Shown: positions 1 to 11,551 of the stretch, piece after piece
Numbering within the stretch: the stretch's first letter is position 1
Layout: every line of letters starts with the position of its first letter
Assembly (NCBI GenBank): GCA_021792365.1
Contig: JAJYUT010000004.1
Span: forward strand, 1 to 64,000
Length of the DNA: 64,000 nt
Direction: 5' to 3'
Source: Pseudomonadota bacterium
Lineage (GTDB): Bacteria; Pseudomonadota; Alphaproteobacteria; Dongiales; Dongiaceae
Translations under genes and position numbers: made by a program
The notes under the pieces: generated by a model
Seen by the model: the letters and a program-made list of their open reading frames with translations, nothing else
What the model was told of the DNA's origin: nothing
Database searches by the model: none

Positions 1-49
1 CAGAGCGCACACACAACAGCATCCGATACCCACAAGCCAAACCTCTTAC

Positions 50-1744
<1,695 letters not shown>

Positions 1745-1747
1745 GGC

Positions 1748-1963
1748 TCATTCCTGCTCAGGACTATTCCTATTCTGAGTCACCTTCTGTGTGTTGTCAT
1801 TAGCTTCTTTAGCCAACCACTCTCGTGCCGCTTGCCGAGCAAGAAGCCTCACGAGTGGGAGAAGCGCTGCGCGGACTTTGCCCATCTCAATGGCCGCCCC
1901 ACCCGGATTGTCGTTGGCTGGTCGATGACCATCTTGATCATTCTTGTGCATGTTGCCGTCCAT
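1748..1963 (-). CDS. small protein co-transcribed with the serine recombinase
   Basis: A 71-residue hydrophilic protein with no signal peptide. It has an N-terminal Asn/Asp-rich part (RPANDN) and a short amphipathic helix rich in Arg, Ala and Leu. Its stop codon lies 3 bp before the recombinase start, which makes it the first gene of a two-gene unit. I recall short proteins with an ANDN motif beside serine recombinases in Rhizobiales, but I know of no assigned function. A directionality or accessory role is inference from position only. Confidence 0.6.
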   Translation of the reverse strand: MDGNMHKNDQDGHRPANDNPGGAAIEMGKVRAALLPLVRLLARQAAREWLAKEANDNTQKVTQNRNSPEQE

Positions 1964-2777
1964 TCTCGACCGCCTCCAGATATGGCGGCGCGGGCAACCG
2001 AAGAATTGAGGTCAACAAGCGACCGGTTCAATGAAGCCGATGGAGTAAAGTCGGCCATGTATGAAGTGGGGCATCCTTCAGCGTGCGTGGTGTTCCAGAA
2101 ACGCAAGAAGAGCGATGATAGGCATACTATGGGTTTCTTCGGCCTGAGTGCGTGCACGTGCAGTGGGCGGGACAAGCGGACGCATTGCCGGCGGCACATG
2201 ATGGCAGAGCATCGACGGGGTGTGGCCTCCAGGTCTTGGGCCGGCCAGAAAGCCCACCGACTGTTTGTCAAACGGCCTGAGGACGAGCGCGGCCTGCTGA
2301 ATTTGATGCTCTCGAACTCGATCCAGAGGCAGGACAAGCTCTCAGTCGAGTTCAATGAACCTTTTGATCTCGTGTCGGAAAGCGTCGAGACTGCTGAGTG
2401 GGTGGAGACAACGGAAGACACTGCATCGGCCACAAACGAGATTTGGCTGCCCTTCGTGGACGTTTATCGAACCAAGTGCATCGTTCCAGTGCCTTCTTTC
2501 CGGCTGCGGTTGGAACAGGTAACTCGTCTCGGGCTTGCCGCATATCGGCAAATCCAGCAGCCGAGATCGAATCCCCTGTTCCCACTGCATGAGCTTCGCT
2601 CCGGTGAGCCTCAGATAACAGATCCGTTATGTGCGCCCATTTATTCTTTATGCGGCGCCCCCCGCCAGTGCCGCTCACTGCAAGGCCATCCTGCTCGTCG
2701 CGCCGAGCTCGATAAAAACGGAACTGTTGGGTAAGAGAGTCAGTCGATGTCTGTGATGACACCTACCGGACGAACTG
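1964..2777. other. about 800 bp with no recognisable gene
   Basis: Open frames exist on both strands, the longest running through from inside the recombinase on the plus strand. None shows a recognisable domain, a convincing ribosome binding site or a family signature. I treat the stretch as non-coding or eroded DNA. Confidence 0.5.
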
Positions 2778-3488
2778 CTACCGGGTGGATATGTCGGCTG
2801 TCGGAGGTGAAGCAGACCTGTTGCAGCGATCGGTGAGGGTCTTGCCGATACGCTCGATCAGCAGCTTGTCGCCTGCCTTAGTGCCGGAGTTCTTGCCGGC
2901 ATTGATGTAGAGCTCGGTGCCGTCATAATCCACCACCAGCCCCGACCACGGCACGTCGTTCATCTCGTTGGCGAGCTGCTGCAGTGCCCGCGTGATTGCG
3001 CGCCGCGTCGCCTCGCCCAGCGGCGTACTGTAGAACCTGTTGGTGCCGAGGCTCACGCCCTTGTAGCCGGCGTTCAGGCTCCCGGACGAGCTTTCGATCT
3101 CTTCGATGATGGTCACGGTGTCCAGAACTGGCTGGTGGTCGCATTAACGTAGCGAACTTCGATGGTGACCTTGCCGCTTTGCGACTGCTGTGACAGGCCC
3201 GCCGACCACGGCGCCCAACAGGCCGGCGCTACCACCGGCGCCCAGGCTCGCACCTCTGCCTTTGTCGGGCGCGCCGAACGAGGTCACCGAATCAATGATG
3301 AAAGCGTGAATGCCGGTGATGTTGCCGGCAGCTGAGCCGGTGGTGGGATTGACCAGCCCGGACGGCTTCATCTGCTGCTCCGCCAGGATCGGCTGGATCT
3401 GCGCGCGCTCGACCACGATGAACCGCCCGCTTTCTGCTTTCTTCCCAACTGTCGGCGCTGCTGTCGGTAACAACTCCGATACGCGCAC
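2778..3488 (-). pseudogene. CsgG/HfaB-family protein relic
   Basis: Two adjacent minus-strand frames (3488-3144 and 3116-2778) together give a CsgG-like protein. The first holds GRFIVVERAQIQPILAEQQ and a GLVNPTT segment followed by a Gly-rich loop. The second has EIESSSG and NAGYKGVSLG. The linking segment (VTIEVRYVNATTSQF) is readable only in a third frame near 3120-3180, so there are at least two frameshifts. No signal peptide is left at the N-terminus, and the C-terminus runs into a short dispersed repeat at 2794-2819. Intact members form outer-membrane export pores for curli-like or holdfast material. This copy cannot be functional. Confidence 0.75.
2794..2819. repeat. 26-bp dispersed repeat, copy 1
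   Basis: The stretch beginning TCGGCTGTCGGAGGTGAAGC matches 31239-31264 at 23 of 26 positions. It lies where the CsgG relic loses homology. I recall similar sequences as dispersed non-coding repeats in Rhizobiales genomes, but cannot check this. Confidence 0.4.
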
Positions 3489-3641
3489 CGTCGAACGGGT
3501 GGATTGGGAGGATCGCGGTGCGCGACAGGCGGGGCGGTGATCTATCGTGATGAACTGCCTTTCTTAAGTGTGGTCTGAGAGCGGCCTCGGACCACTCAGA
3601 CCAAGTTGCTTGACGTGCCTCGTCAGCGATAGTTATATAAA

Positions 3642-5237
3642 ATGGGCCTGTTCAGATCAGATCTTGCGGGGAGATCCTTGGAACTCAATTGGGATCGGAA
3701 GTCGGTGTGCCGGCGCTCACTGGCGTTTATTGTGCTGGTCAGCGTCGCTACCTTACTGCTGAAACACCCAACCGTCGCCCAGGAGGGCGCGCAGCAAGTG
3801 CTCCGAGGTCAGGCGGAGGCGCCTGTCACGGATGCGGACGTGCCGTCAAGCATACTGCCGAGCAATGACATCTTTACCGGTGACCTCGATGGCATTCGCG
3901 AGCGCACGCGCATCCGCATCCTCGTGCCATTCAGCAAGACGTTCTATTTCATCGACCGCGGCGGCGCCCAGGCTGGCGCGACCTACGAGATGGGCAAGGA
4001 GTTCGGGGCGTGGTTGAAGAAGCAGGAAAAAGCTAAAGGCCGGGGCATCAGCGTGGTCTTCGTTCCTACGCGGCGTGACGAGCTGTTCTCGGGGCTGGTG
4101 GAGGGGCGTGGCGACATTGCCGCTGGCAATCTCACGATTACCGATAAACGATCGGAGATCGTCGATTTCGCGCATCCGCTGGCGACTGGCGCCAGAGAAA
4201 TCCTTGTGACCGCCCCGAATGCGCCCGCGATCTCATCGCTCGACGACCTCGTTGGTCAGGAGATCTTCGCGCGGCCGTCCAGCAGCTACTACGAACACCT
4301 CAAGGCGATGAATGTGCAACGTGCCGCCGCCGGCAAGCCAGAGTTTACACTTACCGCTATCGACGAGGATCTGGAGGACGAGGACATCCTGGAGATGGTC
4401 AATGCCGACCTGCTGCCCTGGGGGGTGGTTGACGAGCATAAGGCCAAGATCTGGGCTCACGCTTTCGATAAGATCAAGCTGCGCCCCGACATCGTGATCC
4501 ATGAGGGCGGCGAGATCGCCTGGGCGATTCGCAAGAACAGCCCGCAGTTGAAATCCGTCGTCGACAAGTTCGCCGACACTCATAAATTCGGCACTACCTT
4601 CGGGAATATTTTGAAGAACAAATACGCGAAGGGACTTGCGCCGGTGAAAGCGGCGACGTCAAAGGAGGAGCGCAAGAAATTCGAGCAGTTGCTGGGAATT
4701 TTTCGCGGGTACGGCCACGAGTATAAGTTCGACGCGCTGATGATCGCCGCGCAGGGTTATCAGGAGTCAAAGTTGAACCAGAACGCTCGCAGCCATCGCG
4801 GCGCTGTCGGCATCATGCAGCTGCTGCCTTCCACCGCAGCTGATCCTGCGATCAACATTAAGGGCATCGACAAGGACGCGGCGAAGAACATCCAGGCTGG
4901 CGTCAAGTATCTGCGATTGCTGACCGAAAAGTACCTGAATGATCCAGCGCTTGATGACAAGAACCGGACCCTGATGGCCTTCGCCGCCTACAATGCCGGT
5001 CCAGGAAATCTCAGGAAGTTCCGCAAACTTGCTGAGAGGTCCGGCCTCGATCCCAACCTTTGGTTCGGCAACGTCGAACACGCAGCTGCGAAGATCGTCG
5101 GCAGGGAAACGGTAGACTATGTCGCCCACATTTATGTCTACTATGTTGCCTATCGCCTTGCGACCGAACGTCTCCAGGAACAGAATCTCGCGAAGGAAAA
5201 CCTGAAGGCGCCTGCTCCGCCATCCACTTGGCCTTAG
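3642..5237 (+). CDS. MltF-like lytic transglycosylase with substrate-binding domain
   Basis: A 531-residue exported enzyme combining a periplasmic solute-binding (SBP_bac_3) domain, about residues 88-320, with a C-terminal SLT domain, about 360-500. This is the MltF architecture. MltF enzymes cleave the MurNAc-GlcNAc bond of peptidoglycan to give 1,6-anhydro ends. The catalytic glutamate is Glu375 in GYQESKLNQ, followed by GIMQLLPSTA and the AAYNAGPGN motif. The N-terminus has a hydrophobic segment (about 26-46) that serves as signal or anchor. The ATG at 3642 has no Shine-Dalgarno. A TTG at 3678, five bases after GGGGAGA, is a credible alternative that keeps the signal segment. It stands alone, right of the CsgG relic. 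Confidence 0.88.
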   Translation: MGLFRSDLAGRSLELNWDRKSVCRRSLAFIVLVSVATLLLKHPTVAQEGAQQVLRGQAEAPVTDADVPSSILPSNDIFTGDLDGIRERTRIRILVPFSKTFYFIDRGGAQAGATYEMGKEFGAWLKKQEKAKGRGISVVFVPTRRDELFSGLVEGRGDIAAGNLTITDKRSEIVDFAHPLATGAREILVTAPNAPAISSLDDLVGQEIFARPSSSYYEHLKAMNVQRAAAGKPEFTLTAIDEDLEDEDILEMVNADLLPWGVVDEHKAKIWAHAFDKIKLRPDIVIHEGGEIAWAIRKNSPQLKSVVDKFADTHKFGTTFGNILKNKYAKGLAPVKAATSKEERKKFEQLLGIFRGYGHEYKFDALMIAAQGYQESKLNQNARSHRGAVGIMQLLPSTAADPAINIKGIDKDAAKNIQAGVKYLRLLTEKYLNDPALDDKNRTLMAFAAYNAGPGNLRKFRKLAERSGLDPNLWFGNVEHAAAKIVGRETVDYVAHIYVYYVAYRLATERLQEQNLAKENLKAPAPPSTWP

Positions 5238-5239
5238 AG

Positions 5240-5370
5240 AAAGGCAATCGATGGAGGCTCCTTGCGGGCCGCGAGATACCGGCCCCCTTCGACGCCGTCC
5301 ATGTCCGGCATGGGGAGATCGAGAACTTCGTCGGGCGGATCTGAATTTAGGAATAGCGCGATGGCAAGAG
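5240..5370 (-). pseudogene. possible response-regulator receiver fragment
   Basis: A minus-strand frame reads LDLPMPDMDGVEGGRYLAAR and then KEPPSIAFL before a stop. This resembles the phospho-acceptor loop of receiver domains, where the consensus is D(I/L)xMPxMDG. Only about 40 residues are present, with no partner domain, so it is at best a relic. Confidence 0.35.
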
Positions 5371-5479
5371 CGCCCTCTTGGCAAACTCAAGTCCGATGCA
5401 GGACATTTGCGGTCGCGTTCAATAGCGCCAGGCCGGCGGTCACCGAGCCCTACATGTTTCCAGTCAGCGGCGTCGACAT

Positions 5480-5626
5480 CTACATGGTCAGCATCGCGCA
5501 GCCTATTCCTACGAAGGAACCTGCATCGAACCCGCTGAGCAGGACTGTGTCCTTGATGCGCTTGAGGATGTTGTCCGCCACGTAAGTCGCTGAATGCGCG
5601 TAAGTGTTGACGGCGACGCTGGTCAT
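5480..5626 (-). pseudogene. possible bacterial HORMA-like N-terminal fragment
   Basis: A 48-codon minus-strand frame starts at ATG 5626 and contains TYAHSATYVADNILKRIKD followed by a TVLLSGFDAG segment, then meets a stop. From memory this pattern resembles the N-terminus of bacterial HORMA-family proteins, some of which work in CBASS defence. The match is by eye, and no nucleotidyltransferase, TRIP13-like ATPase or effector gene lies nearby. Any functional reading is speculative. Confidence 0.25.
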
Positions 5627-6168
5627 GCTCCGAGGAGCCCCTTGGGATCGAGGACCAGCGTTTCGGCCTTGGCGCCCGCGCTCTCCTCAACGTCGTTGGC
5701 GGCGGCGACATCACGCGCGGTGAAGCTTACCTTGGTCTTTGATGACATCTTCCTCTTCCTCTTGGCTCTACGCCCCAGTCCATTTGACCGACCGGCGTCG
5801 GACCTCCCGCAAGGCATCTGCCAGTGGCTCTTGCTTACGCATTAAGACAGCGTCTCGCTCTGCGGAACACCCACCTTGTGGCTGCACTCGGGCAGCACAC
5901 GTCAGCGCATGCATGCCGGGGAGCAGGCGCAAGTTGGAGCTCGGATTCTCTGGCTGGCTCATCTTCTCTTTCCACTCGATCTCCGCCTCTTCCATAGCGG
6001 GGGCCGGCTCGGTGCCGAGAAGGGCATAGCCCATCCAGGGGAATCACGAGCGAACATTCCGACATGATCGGAGCAAGGCGTCATTCACTCGCCGCTTTGT
6101 AGCTGCAGCGGACAAAGGCGTGAACTTGGTGAAAATGCTAGGCCGGGATTGACCGATGAGCGATGCAT

Positions 6169-6177
6169 TTACTGTAA
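6169..6177 (+). promoter_or_regulatory. TTACNGTAA palindrome upstream of DUF3302-A
   Basis: TTACTGTAA, extended by CGTACGTCC. It lies 89 bp before the ATG at 6267 and is conserved in copy B at 35274. Confidence 0.75.
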
Positions 6178-6266
6178 CGTACGTCCAAATCAATCCGGGA
6201 TATCAGCACGCTTGAGCCTGTCGCATGCCCGACGTAGCTTTCCGCCAAAGGGCAGGAGGGGTGACC

Positions 6267-6602
6267 ATGTTCCTTGACTATCTCGCACTGGTGATGCTGA
6301 TTATCGGTATATCGCTGGTCATTTACACCTTTATCTATATCCACGATATCCCGTACCAGATCGCCAAGAAGCGCGATCACGAACAGAAGGAAGCCATACA
6401 CCTCGCCTGCTGGCTTAGCCTCTTCACCCTTCACGCCATCTGGCCGATCGTCTTCATCTGGGCTGTCATGAAGCCGAAGCCTCTGGCGGTGAAGATCGAA
6501 GAGGATGAGCGCGGGCTGATCAATCAGCGAATCCTCGCGCTCGAGGCGCAGATCGCCGAGATCAAGACGGCATTGCCACCGGACCAGAAAGAGATCACCT
6601 GA
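6267..6602 (+). CDS. DUF3302 inner-membrane protein (YibI-like), copy A
   Basis: A 111-residue membrane protein. It has an N-terminal transmembrane helix (LALVMLIIGISLVIYTFIYI), the family motif HDIPYQIAKKRDHEQKEAIH, a second helix around LSLFTLHAIWPIVFIWAV, and a charged C-terminal helix. It matches the DUF3302 family, whose E. coli member YibI is encoded next to the HlyD-like YibH. The same pairing occurs here, with a 1-nt overlap (TGATG) to the next gene. The start ATG at 6267 has a strong AGGAGGGG Shine-Dalgarno. Earlier in-frame starts would extend over the conserved upstream region. The gene is intact, but its partner is truncated. Confidence 0.88.
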   Translation: MFLDYLALVMLIIGISLVIYTFIYIHDIPYQIAKKRDHEQKEAIHLACWLSLFTLHAIWPIVFIWAVMKPKPLAVKIEEDERGLINQRILALEAQIAEIKTALPPDQKEIT

Positions 6603-7240
6603 TGGTCGAGCTCATCATAGGCACCTACGGCCTGATTTGCTGGCTGGTTTTCAAAAAGCTCCGGCTGATCCCGGTCAACGCCTACACCGTGTGCACGGCG
6701 ATCATGATCGGGATCGCGATGCTAGGCGTGCTTGGCGTATTGCTGCTCAAGTATCAGCCGGCGTCTTCCGACGGCCGGCTCTATACGGTCACCACGCCGA
6801 TTGTGCCGCAAGTCAGCGGACAAGTCATCGCCGTGCCGGTGGCGTCCAATGTGCCGCTGCCCGAAGGTGACGTGCTGTTTCAGATCGATCCAGCTCCCTA
6901 CGAATACGAGGTCAATCGGCTGGAGGCGAAGCTCGCGGCCGCCAATACCAGCCTGAGCAGCTCGAAAGAAAGGCTGACAGCTGCGCAAGCAGCCACGGCC
7001 CAGGCGAAGGCGGACGTGGCAGCCTCCGAATCCGCCTATGATCGCCAGGCGCAGCAGCAGCGCGATCAGGCGGCAGTCGGGGTCGCACAGGTCTCTGCTC
7101 AGCTCTCGTTGGCGCGCAAGGACTATGTCCGCTACAAGGAATTGGTCGAGACGGGGACCATCCCGCGGCAGAAGTTCGAGCAGGTCTCGGAGCAGGTCGA
7201 GCGGCTCGAAGCGCAGCTGCGGTAATCCCAATCGGCTCTG
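6602..7240 (+). pseudogene. HlyD-family membrane-fusion protein, truncated copy A
   Basis: The first 207 codons encode the N-terminal membrane anchor, the biotinyl-lipoyl-like segment (VPQVSGQVIAVPV) and most of the coiled-coil hairpin of a YibH/EmrA-type adaptor. Reading stops at TAA 7223-7225, where copy B has CAA. Homology to B ends at 7240. From 7241 the sequence resumes just upstream of DUF2950. Compared with B about 2.2 kb is missing, including the rest of this gene and all of DUF3300. The product would lack the second lipoyl half and the beta-barrel and could not form an adaptor. Confidence 0.88.
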
Positions 7241-7281
7241 AGATGTGACGTGTCCGCCCTTCGAGAGTAAGAGGTGAGCAA

Positions 7282-8225
7282 ATGGCAGAGCTGTGCAGGT
7301 ATTTGTCAGCAACTAAGTTGGCCAACCTGGAGATTGTTGCCTTCGCCGCGGCGATGCTAGTGGCGAACCCCTTGCAGAACGCGTGCGCTGCTTCGGAGCA
7401 AGCAATGTTTGATCGGCCGGAGATGGCGGTCGATGCGCTGCTGGACAGCCTGAAAAATGGCGATGTGGATGGTCTTGCCAAGCTCTTCGGGCAGGAGCAG
7501 TGGGATCAGCTAGTTGGCCCGGACAAGAGCCAGGCGCGTGAAGGCCTGCTGCGCATCCATGAGGCCGGTTAGGTGTCCAGGACGGTGGTGAACCGTGGAG
7601 ATGGATACAAGGTCTTGATCATAGGACCAGAAGGCTGGCCGTTTCCGATCCCACTCGTGGCTGACAAGGGGCAGTGGCGGTTCGATACCGAGGCCGGCAT
7701 CGAGGAAGTTTTCAACCGCCGCATTGGGCAGAACGAATTGACCGCGATTGCGATCATGCGCGAATACGTCGAGGCACAGGTAAGATATGCCAGCCTCGAC
7801 CGCGACGGAGATGAGGTTCGGGAATATGCCCAGCGCATTGCGAGCACGGCGGGCAAGAAGGACGGCCTGCATTGGGCCAGTGCCGGCGGCGACGAAAGCC
7901 CGCTTGGACCGTTCGTCAGCGAGTCAGCAAGCTATCTGCAGGGTCGCGAAGCTGGCGATCCGCTTCGCGGCTACTACTTCAAGATGTGACCCGGCAGGGC
8001 GAAAGCGCCCCTGGCGGTCGCTACGACTATGTCATCAACGGCAACATGATTGGCGGCTTCGCGATGATCGCCTATCCAGCCGAGTATGGGAACTCCGGAC
8101 TCATGAGCTTCATCGTCAATCAACAGGGCGTCGTCTATGAGCGCGACCTTGGCGAGGAAACCGCCGTCGCTGCCCAGTCGATAGCAGAGTACGACCCTTA
8201 CGGGTGGTCAGAATCCGAAGATTGA
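7282..8225 (+). pseudogene. DUF2950 exported protein, decayed copy A
   Basis: It is homologous along its length to the intact 314-residue gene at 38578-39522, with signal peptide, Ala/Glu-rich region and GYYFRILTRQG-type core. There are two lesions. One is an in-frame TAG at 7570-7572, where B encodes a codon within the AAQAS segment. The other is a 1-nt deletion near 7985 that gives a TGA and moves the rest (RQGESAPGGRYDYVINGN) to another frame. The AGAGGTGAGC ribosome binding region is conserved. Confidence 0.88.
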
Positions 8226-8230
8226 TCGCC

Positions 8231-9594
8231 ATGGCATTCGAGGCATGGACGCGGCGGGCGCTGCTCCCGGCGGGTTTTCTTGCGCTTCTGGCAGGCACGG
8301 CCCAGGCGACAACTTTGAATGAGGCACTGGCCGCTGCCTATGAAGGAAATCCGACGCTGGACGCCAGGCGAGCGGAGCTGCGTGCCGTGGATGAGGGCGT
8401 TCCGCAGGCCCTCTCGGGATGGCGTCCGATCATCGAAGGCCGAGCCCAGGGCGGCCACGAGTGGGACAATATCAAATGAGCCCATCTCCCGCGACCGGGA
8501 ATTCTGGCCGCGTTCATATGGAGTGGCCATCTGCTAGCCGGTCTTCGAGGGGTTCGGCACCGTGGCCGCCACGGCGCAAGCGGAGAACCTGGTGCAGGCC
8601 GGTCGTTTCCGCCCCCTCGATACGGCACAGTTCATGCTACTGGATGCGGTCACAGCATACATGGCTGCGGTCCGTGACGAGGCGGTGCTCCAGCTCAACA
8701 TCAACAACGAGAAAGTCCTGGCCGCGCAGCTCGAGGCCACGCAGGACCGATTCGACGCCGGAGAATTGACGCGGACAGACGTTGCGCAGTCAGAAGCGCG
8801 GCTGCAGGGCGCGACCGCAAGCAGGATCCAGGCAGAGGGCCAGCTGACGGCATCGCGTGCGGTCTACCGGCAGGTAATCGAGGAACCGGCCAATGTCGAC
8901 ATGCCGGACACCGCTCTCGAACTGCCGGCCAGCCGCGACGAGGCAGTCGCATTGTCGGAGAATGCGCCGGTTGTACGTGCGGCGGAGTTTGAGGAGCGCG
9001 CGGCGAAGGATGATATAGACGTGCAATTCAGCGATCTGCTGCCTACCGTCGCGATCGAAAGCGCCTATGAGCGCCAAGAAGATCTCGGATTGGAGGATCG
9101 CGAGGCGGATGTCGGCTCCATCATCGGCCAAGTCATCATACCACTCTATCAGGCTGGCGAGCCGGATTCCCGTGTGCGGCAATCGAAGCAGCGCTACATG
9201 CAGTTCAGGCGACTCACCAGCGGAGCGCGGCGTGCAGCAGAGCGGGAATCAGTCACCGCGTGGTAAGTGCTGGAAACGGCCATCGCTCAGACACAGTCTT
9301 TCGCCGAGCAAGTCCGCGCGAACGAGCTGGCGCTCGAAGGGGTGCGGGGGGAGGAGGAGGTCGGCGCCAGGACCATCTTGAACGTCCTGGATGCGGAGCA
9401 AGAGACACTGAACTCGCGCGTCAGCTTGGTTGCATCCGAAACCCGACAGGGTGGTCGCAAGCTATCGGCTGTTGGCAGCGATCGGCGCACTGACGGCGGC
9501 CAATCTGAAACTGGATGTCGAACATTACGACCCGTCCGGGTACTATCGCGCGGTTCGGAACAAGTTCATCGGCACTGGGCCGAGCATCGAATAG
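8231..9594 (+). pseudogene. TolC-family outer-membrane efflux protein, decayed copy A
   Basis: It is collinear with the intact gene at 39528-40892. The signal peptide (LLPAGFLALLAGTAQA) and the repeats of the TolC barrel/coiled-coil fold are recognisable. Lesions seen against copy B are a 1-nt insertion near 8470 leading to TGA, CAG-to-TAG at 8535-8537, CAG-to-TAA at 9264-9266, and an extra C near 9443. Four independent lesions make sequencing error an unlikely explanation. The gene is dead in copy A. Confidence 0.92.
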
Positions 9595-9663
9595 GTTCCG
9601 AAGAATCTCCGTGCTTTGACCTTCGGCGCCTGCGTCGCAAGACCTGCTTGCTCAACGTTCGAG

Positions 9664-11214
9664 CTAGAGTTGGTCCTCAATTGGCAGCAGGCCCATGACA
9701 TCAGCAACGAACCGCCGCCACATGCTGGTTCCCGGGTCTGTATCGAATTGCACATTCAAGCCGTTCATCTCCGTCGTCCACAGCAGCTCACTGCTCTCGT
9801 CAAGCGTGACGTGAAAGGCACTGGCGGGAGTGACTCCCTCGTCCATAATCGCTCCTAACTGGCCGGCAATCTCGGGGCTATCGATCATGACGCCGACCTC
9901 GGTGTTAAAGGCCGTCGACCGCGGGTCGAGGTTGAAGCTGCCGATGAACACCGACTCACGGTCGAACACGAGAGCCTTGGCGTGCAAAGCCGCGCGCGAC
10001 TTGCCCGCCAGTACCGACCACTCCCGCTTCATGTCGATGTCGGGCCGCAGCTCGTAGAGCTCAATGCCTGCCTTGAGCAGCTTCTTGCGGGTATTGGCGT
10101 AACCGGCATGCGCAGCCACCACATCATTGGTGGCTGCGGAATTTGTCAGGATGCGGACATTCACGCCGCGAGAGGTTAGTTGTCGCATCTCATCGAGACC
10201 CCGCGCGCGAAGAATTAGATAGGGCGATTCGATCAACAACTCGCGCTCGGTCTCGCGTACCCGAAGGAGCAGCGCTTCAGCGACGAGCGTGCCGCTGGCT
10301 TCGGTGTTCACGCGGGAGGGGTCCTCAACAAGCGCATGGCCTGACGCCCAGACGAACGCATCACGGATCTGAACCAAGCGTGCGCTGAGGCCAGCCATTT
10401 GCTCGTCGATAGGATAGGGATAGCCGGCATCAGAAATCCTCTCGGAGAGTCGTTTGCTGCGAGCCATGAAATCCCGTTCGGTCGCACGCTTGTCCACCAC
10501 CGCACCTACTGGAATCGCCCACTGGCTGTTCCAGAACATGTCGAAGCTGGCGGACAAGTCCTTGACGACCGGCCCTGCCATCGCGACATCAAGATCGCGA
10601 AAGTTATGATCGGGCCGCACATCAAAATATGTATCTCCAATGTTGCGTCCGCCGACAACTCCCACAGCATTATCCACGACGAAAAGCTTGTTGTGCATGC
10701 GATGGTTAACGCGGCCAAAGTCTGTCAAGAAGCTCCAAGTGCGCCAACGCCGGTTCGCGACGGGGTTGAAGAAACGAACCTCAATGTTGGGATGGGCGTC
10801 GAGCGCCGCCACACCGAGGTCTCTCTCCTCCGTCTGATAGTGGTCGTCGACCAATAGACGCACGCGCACGCCGCGGTTGGCGGCGCGTATCAGTCGCTCA
10901 GCGAGAATCCGGCCCGTGGTGTCGGCCTCCCAGATGTAGTACTGTGCATCCAAGGTCATTTCGGCTAGGTCAGCCATGGCCAGACGGGCCATGGACGCGC
11001 GACTGGCCTCGCGCAGCAGGGCAAACCCGGATTGACCTGGATGTTGGTCCACGGCTTTCTGAAACAGCGCGCCGACCGTGGTCGTCTCGGGCTGCGCCAA
11101 GGCCAAGGAAGGGGAACGCGGGTAGGCCCAATTGACAGTGGTTCCGCAACCACCCAGCAACATGGCCACTCCGAGTGTCGCGATCAGCCTTTTGAACGAG
11201 CTTGTGGTACTCAT
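9664..11214 (-). CDS. phospholipase D / cardiolipin synthase-like lipoprotein (ClsC-like)
   Basis: A 516-residue PLD-superfamily enzyme with a lipoprotein signal (lipobox LLGGC, Cys23). It has two HKD motifs: HNKLFVVDNAVGVVGGRN in the first half and HAKALVFDRESVFIGSFN in the second, both followed by conserved Asn/Asp-Arg segments. This layout matches the ClsC/YmdC type, which transfers phosphatidyl groups to make cardiolipin. A phospholipase D role is the alternative. The start at ATG 11214 is chosen because it begins directly before the signal peptide. The longer frame from 11268 only adds unrelated residues. The gene is intact, points against its neighbours, and has no counterpart at this place in copy B, so it was gained in A or lost from B. 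Confidence 0.85.
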   Translation of the reverse strand: MSTTSSFKRLIATLGVAMLLGGCGTTVNWAYPRSPSLALAQPETTTVGALFQKAVDQHPGQSGFALLREASRASMARLAMADLAEMTLDAQYYIWEADTTGRILAERLIRAANRGVRVRLLVDDHYQTEERDLGVAALDAHPNIEVRFFNPVANRRWRTWSFLTDFGRVNHRMHNKLFVVDNAVGVVGGRNIGDTYFDVRPDHNFRDLDVAMAGPVVKDLSASFDMFWNSQWAIPVGAVVDKRATERDFMARSKRLSERISDAGYPYPIDEQMAGLSARLVQIRDAFVWASGHALVEDPSRVNTEASGTLVAEALLLRVRETERELLIESPYLILRARGLDEMRQLTSRGVNVRILTNSAATNDVVAAHAGYANTRKKLLKAGIELYELRPDIDMKREWSVLAGKSRAALHAKALVFDRESVFIGSFNLDPRSTAFNTEVGVMIDSPEIAGQLGAIMDEGVTPASAFHVTLDESSELLWTTEMNGLNVQFDTDPGTSMWRRFVADVMGLLPIEDQL

Positions 11215-11542
11215 TACTTGCCGTGCACCGGGAAAGGGTCTGTCCTCACCTGACTGCCTTGGTCGCAAGTAGAGCTAGACGATGCTATTTTGCCCTGAGA
11301 TTTATCACCCTGCGTCCATCGAAGCCCCTCCTACTGAACTCAACGAGCGCGGCTCCGGAAGAAGAGCAGAAATTTTCCCTCAAAGAGCTTCGCCGGCCAT
11401 TAATGTTTTGGTTCGAACCGCAGCAGCGGCGGATGAGAACGTGGCCGCGCGGCAAGGCCCGAGCGGAGCAGACGGGACCGCGCCGATGGTCACCGGTCGA
11501 ACCAAATGGACGATGGGCGAAGTCCGCGATCGACGTCGTATT
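11215..11542. other. intergenic region between PLD and porin A
   Basis: About 330 bp with no recognised gene. It holds the promoter of the leftward phospholipase gene and ends at the TTACAGTAA site preceding the porin chimera. Confidence 0.5.
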
Positions 11543-11551
11543 TTACAGTAA
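11543..11551 (+). promoter_or_regulatory. TTACNGTAA palindrome upstream of porin A
   Basis: TTACAGTAA followed by CGTGCTACGA. It lies 118 bp before the porin start, and the same extended site precedes porin B at 40941. Confidence 0.75.

Larger units (their letters stand above)
5238..6168. other. 930-bp region of gene debris left of copy A
   Basis: No intact gene is recognised. Minus-strand fragments include a receiver-like piece (about 5240-5370), a HORMA-like N-terminus (5480-5626) and a short hydrophilic frame ending LVLDPKGLLGA (about 5623-5750). A plausible but unrecognised frame lies at 5768-6034. Confidence 0.5.

Noticed and set aside
4767-5714. 315-codon minus-strand open frame
   Set aside because: Largely antisense to the lytic transglycosylase; Arg-rich and without family features. 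Better matches in this area come from other frames.
6169-6190. Reading TTACNGTAACGT as an extracytoplasmic sigma (EcfG-type) promoter
   Set aside because: EcfG promoters need GGAAC about 16-17 bases before CGTT; here the elements are adjacent and the core is a palindrome, which fits a protein operator better.
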